In this document: in pieces, positions 1 through 11,676 of the stretch
Position numbering within the stretch: the first letter of the stretch is position 1
Layout of the letters: each line of letters starts with the position of its first letter
Source: Pseudoips prasinana
Taxonomy: Eukaryota > Arthropoda > Insecta > Lepidoptera > Nolidae
Assembly (NCBI GenBank): GCA_951640165.1
Contig: OX621253.1
Coordinates: 13,782,001 to 13,846,000 of the forward strand
Direction: 5' to 3'
DNA: 64,000 nt
Notes under the pieces: generated by a model
What the model was told of the DNA's origin: nothing
Database searches by the model: none
What the model saw: only the letters and a program-made list of their open reading frames with translations
Position numbers and translations under genes: made by a program

Positions 1-159
1 CCATTTAACACATTTGCTTATAGATGAAAGCTGCAGAAAATATGAGAAAAAAATTATGATATTTTTAGTACCTGAGAGACTGATATAAAATTAAATAAGA
101 GCTACAGGTAGATCTGTTAATTTGTCCAAAATCATTAATATTATCATATTATTACCCAC

Positions 160-295
160 CACTGCAACTCCTGTAAGCCAGGATCAACAATGGCACACAA
201 TGAAGTGACACTGAGCGGTGAGGCTCAGGCATGTCCTGGGGAATCGCTTTAACTGCCATGGATCCCGCAAAGAATTTAATCAGAAAGAAAAAAGG
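160..295 (-). repeat. Interspersed repeat W, inverted partner of 6195-6330
   Basis: About 125 bp here is the reverse complement of the stretch at 6195-6330; both contain the segment around a GGATCC site and the string CATGCCTGAGCCTCACC. The two copies face each other across the HAT1 exons. No coding potential or terminal repeats are visible, so this is an unclassified dispersed repeat. Confidence 0.7.
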
Positions 296-1009
296 AGGAG
301 TTAGAAAATGAATAGCTCTACTTATACAACGTGTAATAGAAAGTGAGAACGTAACTTAAGGGGGTTCTAGGGTATCATGATGGCAACCTATGGACGAAAC
401 TTCAAACAGAAATAATCATTTTTTATTCAACTAGTAACTTATTTTTCTATCGACAACCTAAATCAAGAAGTAAGATTACCGACACTACGAACAACACTAG
501 CAAAACTCAGCTGGAAGGGTAATGAACCTTACCACGAACTCTTTGGGTACCTACTAGTTAGACTGTAAATTAAAAGTGTGGTTCTGTACAGTCACGTCGT
601 TTATTACAGGTGATTATTTTACGATTCAATCAAATGTTTAACTGAATTCGAAGTTTATTTTTTTTTTAATTTTTAAGGTTCCCTGTAACGACATTTTAAT
701 CATTCATACAAATTTGATATCTAGGAAAAATCACATAATTTTTAATTTAATTTCATATTCCGCAAGATGTTGGATCTAGGAGAAATAAATAATTTAATTG
801 ACTTACAGTAACTGTAGATATTTTTTTGGGTGTTAAATAGAAAGAATATTAATTTTTTCTTTCAGTATGTGAATATAATCTGGCCGGAAACGAATAGGTA
901 CTTAATTATTAACCATACAAACTAACCAGATAACACACACACGCGGTACGACTGCTGATAAATTAAGAAAAAAATATGAATAATGTACTAGGCTCATATG
1001 AACATTAAG

Positions 1010-1323
1010 GGACATTCCGAATTCGGTCCGCGCGCGCCTTCGTTTCGGTGGCGGTGCGTTTGAGTGGACTTAAAGACGCCGCCAAATTCAGCAAATATTG
1101 TGCATTTTTCACTTATTTAAAACTGCTGTCTATTTAAGTCGTGGTTAGTTACTTAATCGTCTAAAATGTCGTTTAGTGATCGTAATAATGTTGAAAATAT
1201 CTATGAAAGAATAGCCTCAGACGTGCACTTCGTGATGATGAGGATTCATAGGTCACAGAATTTAAAGCTGTCCAATTACGAGGAACGGGTACAGTGTCGC
1301 GATGGAGGCCACGCCTCTTTATA
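1010..1323 (+). other. GC-rich patch followed by a 52-codon open frame, nature unknown
   Basis: A CG-rich patch (about 1020-1080) stands out in AT-rich sequence and is followed at 1165 by an ATG opening a 52-codon frame ending TAA at 1321-1323. The peptide begins MSFSDRNNVENIYERI and matches no family I recognise. It does not resemble the missing HAT1 N-terminus. It could be a 5' exon or promoter of an unseen transcript, or a repeat remnant. The rest of 1-2035 shows no gene I can support. Confidence 0.2.
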
Positions 1324-2035
1324 ACTAAGAAACATGAAAGCTTTACGATTCTATGATTATGTTGTACATGAGAGAGACTCGTGTTAGTTGGCAAGTCTTA
1401 GAGTTAAGCTTTCGGCGTCGGTGCAGATTTTAGTGAACGTGAAATAATGATATTCTTCCATCAATACTGAAAACAACTTCAACTAGAAGTTAAAACTATA
1501 AAAAGATTCTCGTAATGTGTTTGTGTATCACGTACCTATACGATGTAAAGTATCCAATAGCTATTCAGCAGTGCTATAAATAAAAACATAACTCGAAATT
1601 AAAACCAAATATGTGTAGTGAGTGTAATCGGAAGCAGACTACCAGGCGTGCATAGAAACACAGAGGTATGTCAAACAATTTCTAGCGTAAATCAGAATCA
1701 GCTGTGCGTTGTTAGTACGGATGTTCGTTATATCGATAAAATACTTGTCGATTTATTGAATGGTATATTATTTCACGATCAAGATTAAAATGATGATTTT
1801 TCGGTATGAGATTTTGTGTATATGTAGGCTTAAGGAGACCGTATATCCCCCTTAGTTACGTTGACTCTTTCTGTTACACGTTGTATAAACAGATTCAGAA
1901 ACTAACAATTAGTTTAGTAGTATGATTCGGGTATAAATGGTACAGAATAGTTAAGAAAGTAGGTCAATGATTTGATAATGCCACCCATTTTAATCTTGTG
2001 TAAAAAGTGTATTTTATATTATAATGTTTTCCTAG

Positions 2036-5000
2036 TTGATGGTGGTGAGAAGAGATCCTTTGAAGTGTACTACTGTGAGACATCAACTCCAGGCTTTGTC
2101 TCATATCATGAAAGACTTCAGACATTCCTCTTGTGGTATGTGGATGCTGCATCATTCATAGATGTTGATGATGATCTATGGACATTTTTCACTGTGTGAG
2201 TATATTAATGAAAATAATAACATACACTTTTATAAAACTGATAGCAGTGAATCTAATCTTACTAATATTATAAACGCAAAAATTTGTAAGAGGAATAGAT
2301 ATATGTTTGTTGACTCTCTAATGTAAAAACTACTGAATAGATTTTAATGAAAGTACTATACATCGACGATACGACTAGCTTATACTTCAGATTAACACAT
2401 AGGCTACAATTTTTAAAGATATTGTGTGAATTGTCCAAAATATGACGATAAGTGTGAAGTAAAACTGATAGCAGTGAATCTAATCCTATTAATATTATTA
2501 TAAATGCAAAAGTTTGTAAGATGAATGGATAGATGTTTGTTGACTCTCTAATGTAAAAACTACTGAATGGATTTTAATGAAACTACTATACATCGACGAT
2601 ACGACTAGCTTATACTTCAGATTAACACATAGGCTACAATTTTGAAAGATATTGTGTGAATTGTCCAAAATATGACTATAAGTGTCTAGTAACTGGGAAA
2701 AAATCTAACATCTGTGAGCTATTCCGGCGTGCACTGCCAAAACCGCTAGAGGTATACATCCTACTAATATTATAAATGCGAAAGGTTGGGAGTATAGATG
2801 TATGGATATATGTATGTTTGTTACTCTTTTACGTCAAAACTACTTTAATGAGCTTGAAACTGCAGGGCATAGCTGGTTGTCTATATTTAATTACTTAGAC
2901 AGTCATCCATCTGAATTACTGGCTGGCTAATTTACTTAATCATTTTATATCCAGCTTTGAGAAGTACCAGTCGAGTGAGGGCGGCTCGCGCTACGCCGCG
3001 GTGGCTTACGCCACGGTGTACCGTTACTACGCCTACCCGCGCAACCTCCGCCCGCGTATCTCGCAGGTGCTCACGTTGCCACCGTTCCGCAAGCTGGGAG
3101 TCTGTGCGCAACTCTTGCAGGTATTTTTTTCTCCCTACTCTCTTACCGACCCTTATACCAGAGATCTCACTCCTTAAGTATGGGGTGGGCAGATTGTTCA
3201 GATTGGTTACGTTACTATTATGAAACTGAACAATTTACTTTGTAGAATTTCCTATCTTACTGGACGATTTCCAGTAAGATATTTTGCTATACAATTATGT
3301 ATGATTAGTTAAGTTATATTTAACCCTTCTTGAACATCGGGAAAGAATTGTTCATGCATCTTTTCTTTCCATGATTCCTGGTTGATATATTCCATCTACA
3401 TTGCCATTAATTCGAATAAAGCCGCTGCGTAAAGAACGCAGAAAAGTTCCTTCAATTGTGGGTCAATTAAAAACAAAAGGATTCTTTATTGACTTCTAAC
3501 ATTTTGTTTGGTATTTTGTCCTGACGCTTTGTTAATTATAACTTATGTTTTATTTAATTGCAGGCCATTTATTCCCACTTTATGATTCTTCCGGAAGTTA
3601 TCGACATTACTGTGGAAGACCCGTCACAAGAATTCCAGAGGATCAGAGATTGTGTTGACAGCACCAACTGCAGTACTCTCCCTGCCTTCCAACCTGCTAA
3701 ACTCCTTCAGGGGTAAGCACTTGTTTTAAATTGTTACATTTTTCTTCCAATTATCATAAGCGGCCACCGGCAACTTTAAGAGAGGTAGGGCATAACGTTC
3801 ATATGCTCAAAGAGCAGCCCGACTGGGGAAGTACCTCCACCTTACAGAAGACATTCCTTAATAATAACATTAATAATTTTAATGTTGTGTTTCCGAGTGT
3901 GAGTAAGGTCGCCAGAGCTTATTGGGGTGGGGTGGAAGAGTCAGCAACACTTGTTTGCTGACTCTTAAAGGTCGGCAACGCACCCGCGACTCCTCTGGTG
4001 TCGCGAGTGTCCATGGGCGGCGGTGATCACTTACCATCAGGTGACCCGCTTGCTCGTTTGTCGCTCTATGACATTAAAAAAAAAACCTCTTTTAAGCCTG
4101 CCGTTCGCTACTCTACATGAAGGAGGCGCCACTGACACGCGCACTGCGCACTCTCAACGATATTGCCTCGGATTTAGATGTGTTCCACTGTACACTGAGT
4201 GAATTTATGTTAACATATTATATATAGATAATTACACCCAGACTCAGGACCAACAGACATTTTTGAATACAAATATCTATCCTGGGTGGGAATCGAACCC
4301 ACGTCCTGCTACGGCGTGAAAGGCAAGTTTATACCAACCACGCCAACCGGCCACAACGCCGTATACATCTTATAAACCCTGTGGTTTATTTATCTTTTTC
4401 TGTTACAGTTTCTCCCAAGAGATGGCGAACCAGGCGCGCAATAAATTTAAAATCAACAAAAAGCAATCGCGGCGCGTGTATGAGATCCTACGGCTACAGA
4501 ACACCAACACGTCGGACAAGACTGCCTACCTCAACTACAGGCTCGAAGTCAAGAATAGGCTTAACGCGCCCTTCCAGGTAATGTATTATGTGGTCTCAGG
4601 GGTTTTGATGTGGGATCCATACAATTGGATACCCATTTAATTTTAATGCGGCGACAGCGATCACTCGTCGGATCAATCTAATCGATATGTAATTATGTGG
4701 TTCTACGAGAAAGAAAGTATACCATGAACTCAATTTAAACTATTCAGTTTAAATTGTGTTCATGGTATACTTTCTTTCTTTTGATACTTTCTTTCTCTTC
4801 TCTTGAAACTACAACAATGTGTTGAAATCACGTAACCGTTTAACGCCCCAAGGCTGCATAAGGAACTGACTGGAATGACTATATAAATTCTGTTTCACTG
4901 ATTTCTGCCCACTGTCGTAAAATTATAGTTAATAAAAATAAACACCTGTCCAAATTTCGGCCTTAATATAGCCATCAGTCTCAGAGGTAACTAGCTATAT

Positions 5001-5980
5001 GCATAGGTTATATTATACTGGACATGGGTGTCTGTATTCACACGCTTTCCGTAGTACGTGAAAGGGACACTGCATATTTGCTACTGAGAAGTTGAACACA
5101 CTATTATTACTAGATGAACCAGTCAAAGCAATGGGTTGTCTGTAATAAAATAACCTTCTAATGGATCTTCAATTAAAGACTATAACTGAGAACATGGAAT
5201 AAACAAAACTTCTGAAAGTCTGCTGTCCGACGAGAGTAGCGACGTTTAATGATAATAATGTCCTCCCGGCCGGATTCGGCCACGGCGGCCAGTCTCAATA
5301 GAGATTAGCCTATTGCGCAGGACATATTGTAGTGCTCAAGCGTCGACCCAAACACAGGGGCACATTCTATTCCATCACTCTTATGATCCGATGGGACGAC
5401 TAGCGACACGAGCGGAAAGAGGTCAGGTACAGGACCGACGGCTTTACGTGCTCTCCGAGGCACGGGGGTGTAATACCGCCAACTCCCAGACTTCGGGCTG
5501 ATACTGAAAAACTTCTTTTTACGGTAAAATCCCAAAATCACTTTTTGGCCCAACCCAGGATTTGAACCCAGGACCTCATTATCTGCGGTTGAACACGCTA
5601 CCGCTAGACCAACGAGGTAGTCAAATTCATTTATCACACATTTTTGATTAATTGATGATAACTGTCATAAACCTATCATGTCCAATGATATGATAGATTT
5701 TATTCAGATTCTGATCTACTAGGAACTGTGCGATGTTAAAATAATAAAAAAAAATATCTTAACTGTTACCCTAGTTACATTATATTCATAAATCTTAATA
5801 TTTTTACAGAAAAAGAAACTAGAAATGAAAAAGTTACAAAAAATCCTAAAGCCTGACGAGTTTGCGGCTACTGTGAGTTCGACGGGCGTCAGCGAGACGC
5901 ACGGGCGCCTGGCCAGCCAGTACCACGCGCTGGAGAACGAGTACCGCCGCGTCATACACCGGATGGAGCAGGGGTACTAG
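2036..5980 (+). CDS. HAT1: Histone acetyltransferase type B catalytic subunit, C-terminal five exons (5' partial)
   Basis: HAT1 acetylates newly made histone H4 at Lys5 and Lys12, with an RbAp46/48 partner, before chromatin assembly. Five exons join in phase: 2036-2195, 2955-3120, 3564-3712, 4409-4577, 5810-5980; each has AG and GT borders and the last ends in TAG. The 270 complete residues align along the C-terminal two thirds of human HAT1 (419 residues). Landmarks are YHERLQTFLLWY, SFIDVDD, PRISQVLTLPPF, DITVEDPS (the family's Glu-Asp pair), NKFKINKKQSRRVYEILRL and EYRRVIHRM. About 150 N-terminal residues are missing from the window or undetected in 1-2035. Two departures from the human enzyme are visible: WYVDAASF where human has WFIETASF, and RKLGVCA where the acetyl-CoA motif Q/R-x-x-G-x-G/A is expected. 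Introns carry a Helitron-like tandem duplication, a LINE tail, two SINEs and a palindrome. Identity is secure; functional status is inferred from the open frame. Confidence 0.95.
2233..2690 (+). repeat. Tandem duplication, 227-bp unit, Helitron-like sequence
   Basis: Two nearly identical units start at 2233 and 2460 with TAAAACTGATAGCAGTGAAT. Each contains the ATTATAAA...GTTTGTTGACTC...AAAACTACTGAAT string seen in many lepidopteran Helitron-derived repeats. A further fragment of the same kind lies at 2758-2860. All lie in the first visible HAT1 intron. Confidence 0.7.
3761..4086 (+). mobile_element. Retroelement 3' end with A-tail
   Basis: The stretch ends with a conserved module (GGCGGCGGTGATCACTTACC, then ATCAGGTGACCCGCTTGCTC) followed by an A-run at 4075-4086. 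The same module recurs inverted at 35570-35790. This is the common lepidopteran LINE-type 3' tail; the source family is not certain. It lies in the HAT1 intron after 3712. Confidence 0.6.
4232..4353 (-). mobile_element. SINE-1 head fragment (tRNA-derived)
   Basis: Read on the minus strand this begins with a tRNA-like head (TTGGCGTGGTTGGTAT, then B-box GGGTTCGATTCCCACCC), continues through CTGAGTCTGGGTGTAATTAT and is truncated before the shared tail. It is in the HAT1 intron. Confidence 0.8.
4708..4779. repeat. Near-perfect palindrome, 33-bp arms, 6-nt loop
   Basis: The left arm 4708-4740 and right arm 4747-4779 are reverse complements with one mismatch, separated by TATTCA. It lies in a HAT1 intron and would form a stable hairpin. 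No flanking target duplication is visible. Confidence 0.9.
5262..5625 (-). mobile_element. SINE-3, distinct tRNA-like head
   Basis: On the minus strand the head at about 5625-5550 carries an A-box (TGGTCTAGCGG) and B-box (GGTTCAAATCC). The body runs down to about 5262 and is GC-rich relative to its surroundings. A 110-codon frame here is a by-product of the repeat. It lies in the last HAT1 intron. Confidence 0.75.
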
Positions 5981-6194
5981 CCACTACACCTAACCATACT
6001 TCCCAATATGTACACATTCAACATGTTAAGTAGTTTTATCTGAGGAATTACTCAATCTACGCATCACACCTGCTAACTTGTGGAATATCGGCGACCTTCT
6101 CCAATCTGACATTATTTTAACCTAACATTGCATTATGTAATGGTCAATTTTATTTTGATATGGCGGGAGGAATGCTTGTCCTTGCCATCTCTCT

Positions 6195-6330
6195 TTTTTT
6201 CTGATTAAATTTGTTGTGGGATCCAAGACAGTTAAAGCGATTCCCCGGGACATGCCTGAGCCTCACCACTCAGTGTCATTTCATTGTGTGCCACTGTTGA
6301 TCCTGGAGTTGCAGTCGTAGGTAAGAGGGA
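6195..6330 (+). repeat. Interspersed repeat W, second copy
   Basis: This is the inverted partner of 160-295, sharing GATTCCCCGGGACATGCCTG (one mismatch) and the following CTCAGTGTCATTTCATTGTG (few mismatches). It begins about 215 bp after the HAT1 stop codon. Confidence 0.7.
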
Positions 6331-6709
6331 GGGACTAGTCCCGAATTACCCAAGCCACCCGCAACAATGATCTAATAATAAATGTAATAACCTTAAGTCA
6401 GTCAGGTTAAAAAACTTGCAAGATTTCCCAGTAATATTATGATAGTATTATTACTAAAAACAAGTGGTGTTAAAGGCCCAGTTTGTTTGTGAATAAGAAC
6501 AAAAACAACGAATAATGTGGTGTCAGTTTTATTCTCCTTAAGTTAGCAAACTGATATTTTACAAGATGTACAAGTATGGGTAGATGACTATTTTAATTGT
6601 AGTCTTATATCAATGCATTCCTGAAGTGTAAGTGAAGCATATGCGTAAGAAAATGCAGGCATATATTTGGTGTAGGAATTGTGCAGTTTTGTCAGTTTCA
6701 GACATTGTT

Positions 6710-7746
6710 CACACAGCTACATATCAAGCTATAAATTTCCAGTATAAGCTGATCTTGCTTTGTATAGGATTTCCATACAATGAGAGGTCAGCTTATATTG
6801 GAAGGAGATCATTCTTTTTGGGCCCACAAGCAACGGTTGCGTATATTAATCACATCAATCTTAAAAAAATTACCGAAATTATTACAATAAATGAGTTCAA
6901 ACTTATAAAGATATGTAACCGAAATAATGAATCATTAAAAAAGTACTTTTTTGATATTCGGTTACGGCATCTCCTCAATTTATGGCGAGGATTGCCAGCT
7001 TTTAGGGAATTCCCTAATTTTCAGGTAATTAGAATTGATTTGTAGCCTTCTGACACGTGAACTGTTTAGGTTCAAAACAGTTAAATTGTCGCGATTTCAT
7101 ACTTATGTAAATATATAAAACGGATGGGAAGAATAATAGCTCTCTCAACGATGGATATATGGTTATTTGAAGTGAAATAATCTTTAGCGGCGTTGAGTAC
7201 TATTCTTGGGATGGGTATAAAATGTTAAACTCACGTCAGGACATATTATTTACAGTCCATTTATATACTTTTGTCACAGATATGTACGGTTGTGAATGGG
7301 ACAATCGAGGAATTATATAATGATCATTGGCAACCCTGAACACTTAACGTCACGTCACTTACATTTTCTTTCGAATTGTGTGATTGTATTTTACTTAGTT
7401 TCTCGTATTTCTTTGAAATATTTGTCGAAAATGGCTTCAATGCGTTCAACTCTTACCGAACAGAACCGTTGAGTCAGTTGTGCTGTGCGGTTTCAACGCA
7501 ATGTGCAAAGACAATGACTGTCCGAGACAGCTGTAGTTCTGCGTAAACTTGCTACTATATGGATTTCATGTTTAAATTGTCATATTTCTCAGGATTCCGG
7601 TTATACATCCTAAAACTAATACTACCCCATTAATCTAGAAATCATAAGGAACAAATTGGCATAGGTTTCATTAATAAACGCCAAAACTTTTGGTCCGCCA
7701 TAGAAAAAAAAATGATCTCCTTTATAGCTTGATATGTAGCCGTATG
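6710..7746. mobile_element. Long copy of MITE-A with a second inverted-repeat element inside
   Basis: The ends (CACACAGCTACATATCAAGC and GCTTGATATGTAGCCGTATG) match the termini of the 121-bp MITE-A at 42279-42399, but lie 1.04 kb apart. The left part follows the short MITE to about 6803, then sequence bounded by AAGGAGATCATT and its inverse near 7720 intervenes. The insert holds a 137-codon frame (6632-7045, beginning outside the element) with no recognisable domain. The expected TA duplication is not clear at the left end. Confidence 0.55.
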
Positions 7747-10700
7747 TTCCTACTTAAATGCGTGAAATTTAACGTCAGAAATTGAGATTTATCGTTCATC
7801 TAAAGTCTTATGTAAAACTACAATCAGAGGTCTCGTCCTCTTATCTTAAAAATGGTAAATATTATATAATGGGGCGCGTGGTTGAGGTAAAGTGGTGTCC
7901 ACCAATGCTCCATATACAAAGATTGCTCCCAAAAAAATGACACCAGATGTCTTATCTCCCAATACTCATATCAGCACCTTCTTGGTACAAAGTCTCTTGA
8001 ATGGGCAGGGAGCGAAATCATTTTAATATTATTATAAAAAATAAGGGTCATTAGTTACAGTTTACAATACTCGGGTTTAAATATTATATTGAATTACAGG
8101 GCAATGAGTACTTGAGATTATAGTGAGAATTACTAATTGATTACAAATAAGTTGCATATTGGGAACAGATGCTAAGTTTCAGTGGTAACTTTTGGATTCG
8201 TGCAGGCATTGAATTCATTACTCAATATGCTAGTTATACAAATTAACTTCATGTTTTTTTTAATAAAAGAAATAAGAGTTAAGGATTATTTGTTAAGATA
8301 CAGTGTTTGGTCACACTGGCGCTCTGGCGGCCCACAGCACGGTTTTTTTTTGGAGAATAAATGAATATAATTCTTGCTTCATACAATTTCTGTGGTTTAC
8401 TTTCCTGGTTTCCATTGTGGCCAAGCACATACTGCTGCACTTAGAGATATATTTAACACTAAGTATTTTTACAAAGAACTAACACCATTATTTTTCAAGG
8501 TATTATCACTCGGGAACAGTTTTGTTATGGACGTCTTTTTCTTACAATGTGTGAGTAAAATTGGAGTAGTGAAAGTGTTACGCTTCGCGCACAGGCAAAC
8601 TCTCATTCGCATATAAATATATTAGTTACAGTTGGTTTATATCAGACTCTCAGTGCGGCAGTAGTACTCAGTTTTAGGTTGAACTTTGTATCACATGTTA
8701 ATATTTCCAAATATTTCTATTAAGCCATTTGTATACAAATCTCCATGATTATAATTTTCAATAGTAATTTGATCTCAAATTGATTTTAAACTTGCTTAAA
8801 AACAAATAATGAGATCGCTATATTTGTAAGTCTAGATTCGGACGAACGTTCAAAGCAGTTGGAGAAAATCTCTTTGATTGTAAACTTCTATCACATATAA
8901 TTAAGTTCAATTTGAGCTCTGCAGGTAATTTTATAATTTTTTGTTTAGCTAAAAATACAAATTTGATTTTTTGCCCAACACAATAGGTTTACAATTACAC
9001 AGATTGTTTTCTACCTTCGTGCGGAATAGCCTTTATTGAGTAATTTAAATCAAATTAGTTTTAAGCACATTCATAGTGGATGTAGAGATATGGTTATGAA
9101 CCAGCGATTATTAGTCAAAACAAATCGTTTGTTAATGTTCGGCGTGCCTTACCTTTCTACACGCACCTGTGTTAAAACGAATTATTATGTCTCATTAATT
9201 TAAAATACGAATGAGTGTACAATTCTAACATTAATTCATTTCTAAATTGTTTTGTTATGGAACTTGGATTAGTGTAATTTCATAATAATAAAAGTCGTTT
9301 TGAATATTATTCTGGTTTATTTCTTTGAATGGGTAAAGCGGTATTCTTAGTTTAAAACATTGTACGTTGCATCATTTTGTACAATGTTTCTTGCACACGG
9401 TAAGTTCTACAGGCTGCCAGTGGCGAAGGGTGCAAATAAAATGAAACTTCTCGTCTTTTCGTTCTTCAATCTTGACTATATTCTTTATGACATGTGTTTT
9501 ATAAAATGTAAACTGCTCTACATCTGATTTAAATAAGGTCATTTTATATTCAGCGGCTAATTGTATCAACCTTATTTTATGAAATATCTCGCCCCTCGTC
9601 ACTGCTAGCTACCATATATTTGCGGTGGTTACCGGCTGGTATCATAATGATCAATTGATTTTTTATCAATTCACAGACCTAAAATCAAACACTTACAATC
9701 TTAATTCTATAGTATCAGGGCGACACAGCTCCGTTCGCTTTGCTCTTTACTGACCATAACGAATTTTCCAGAGATGAGAACTCGATTGATTTCTACTCCC
9801 ATAAATGAACACTAACAGTTACACAGATCCAGGTTATATACAAGGTATAACAGATATAGTGGGGGTAACTTTAGGAGCGCTATCTACCAGTTTATGAAAA
9901 ATATAAAATACTCTTTTTGGTTCCCCATACAAAATGTATCAGCTCATCTTTATTAGTGTATGGGAAGTTTGTGTATTTTGCACGTTCATGTGTTACGCGT
10001 TCAGTTTCGTAGATAAAGTTCCTTAAGTTATATCTACTATTTATGTACCACCTTGTATAATATGCGTACTGTATCAGAAACACGTTTAATTTCAAACGAC
10101 AAAATAAGTACATATACAGTAATATAATATCTTAATTCTTTTTGTATTTATGATATTTTCCTTCCGTAAATCAGTTACAAGTTGAAAAAAAGGCTTGTTG
10201 CATACATATTTTTGTCTAAATACAGTTTATTCTCGAATCATAGTAATTCAAATTGAATTGATTGTTATGTATGGAGACCCTTGTAACTGCGATCATCAGG
10301 ATATAACCTCTCACTGGTCTACAGTTCTTTATAACTCGCAGTACTAGCAAGCGGGTTCAACTAAGTGTATTCTCATTCTCATACTTCAACAGCTACGAAC
10401 CATTCAACATTTGTTTCATTGATACCGTCTGATAAACCACACCATATGGTAAGTCTCTATTAAAGAGAAGGTATAATTATAACGCAAACTATATCTACTT
10501 ACTATTATTACAATAAAATGAGTTACGTATGAGATTAATGTGCTTACAGATCAAATACAACTCAGTACTAAGATTATAATAATGCTGTATTAACAACATT
10601 ATTAAGCCCTGCTTACGCATGTAAAAACAGATCAGAAAAATATTATCCTTGTGGATTCTAAGTATTTTTAATGTATCGCATTGTTTTAGTCCTGTTATCT

Positions 10701-11128
10701 GTCCCAGGCACAAATGTCACAAACTCGGCATAATGCACCCACATGAGTCGTGAGTGAATATACAAGTCTGAGAAACGTAACCAAGCGATTAGAATTAGCT
10801 TTCGTCACTTTGTCGCTAATCAAATAACGCAAAAATGTTTTCAATTCAAATTGCATCCACTTCTCGCTCCAAGATTTATTACTGCCCCCAAACTTAATGG
10901 TAGGAGAATTTAACAATTTAATTTTGTATGCGAGGCAAGTTTGAGTTAATTTTCTGGCACAATAATACTATTACTGCGAGGCAATTTTCGGAAATTTGAC
11001 AGCTACCATACATTTAGCGAGCCATTATAAGGCGCTATGGATGGTCTAACCAACAAATTCACATTAGAATATATTTTTTCTGGTCGGACTTTACTATCTA
11101 TATGATATTTGTAATAAACAACACACTA
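7747..11128. other. Gene-free AT-rich stretch
   Basis: No coding region, RNA gene or named repeat can be supported here. The open frames are short, unspliced and without recognisable motifs. A weakly repeat-like segment lies at about 9400-9600. Confidence 0.5.
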
Positions 11129-11391
11129 GAAGCGTAACACATATAGTCTGGAATTCTTAAGGAACTCAATTTATCCATGAAACTGAACGTAGGTTTTTTT
11201 TTAATTCAAAAGTAAATCTATATCAAAGACCACCCATTTTCATTGATCTGTGCTGAAAATTGTACCAGCTCATCCAGCTACCCCAATCTGTCGAATTTCT
11301 TTTATAGATTTTAAACTTTATCACAAAAGCATAGGTTCACTTTCAATTGGGGAAATTTGACAGATTGGGGCGATTGATGTGCTGGCGTCTG
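11129..11391 (+). mobile_element. Repeat C joined to MITE-B
   Basis: Positions 11129-11264 match 51725-51870 (both contain CCCATTTTCATTGATCTGTG). They run directly into MITE-B at 11265-11391, a 127-bp Tc1/mariner-type MITE whose right end GCTGGCGTCTG is followed by TA. The left terminus is degraded (CCAGCTCATCC in place of CAGACGCCAGCACATCC). Confidence 0.75.
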
Positions 11392-11449
11392 TACTTTTCA
11401 ATTGTTTCTAACAATATAATTATATCTTATATCTTGGACAATGTCACAC

Positions 11450-11676
11450 AGATCATCCTAGCTCCAAACTAAGCAAAGCTTGTACTATGGGTGCCAGGCG
11501 ACGATATACATACTTATATAGATAGATAAATACTTATATACATAGAAAACATCCATGACTCAGAAACAAATATTAGTGCTCATCACACAAATATTTGCAC
11601 TTACCAGCATTCGAACCCAGGACCACCAGCTTCGTAGGCAGGAGCACTACCAACTAGGCTACGGTGACCGTCTTAT
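11450..11676 (-). mobile_element. SINE-2
   Basis: On the minus strand the tRNA-like head has A-box TAGCCTAGTTGG and a B-box close to GGTTCGAATCC. The body contains GACTCAGAAAC in reverse and the tail is shared with SINE-1 (CATAGTACAAGCTTTGCTTA). The three other SINE-2 matches are at 17502 and 27879 and in the repeated tails at 28126-28346. Confidence 0.85.

Noticed and set aside
6632..7045. 137-codon frame
   Set aside because: It runs across a MITE end and its insert and has no recognisable domain.
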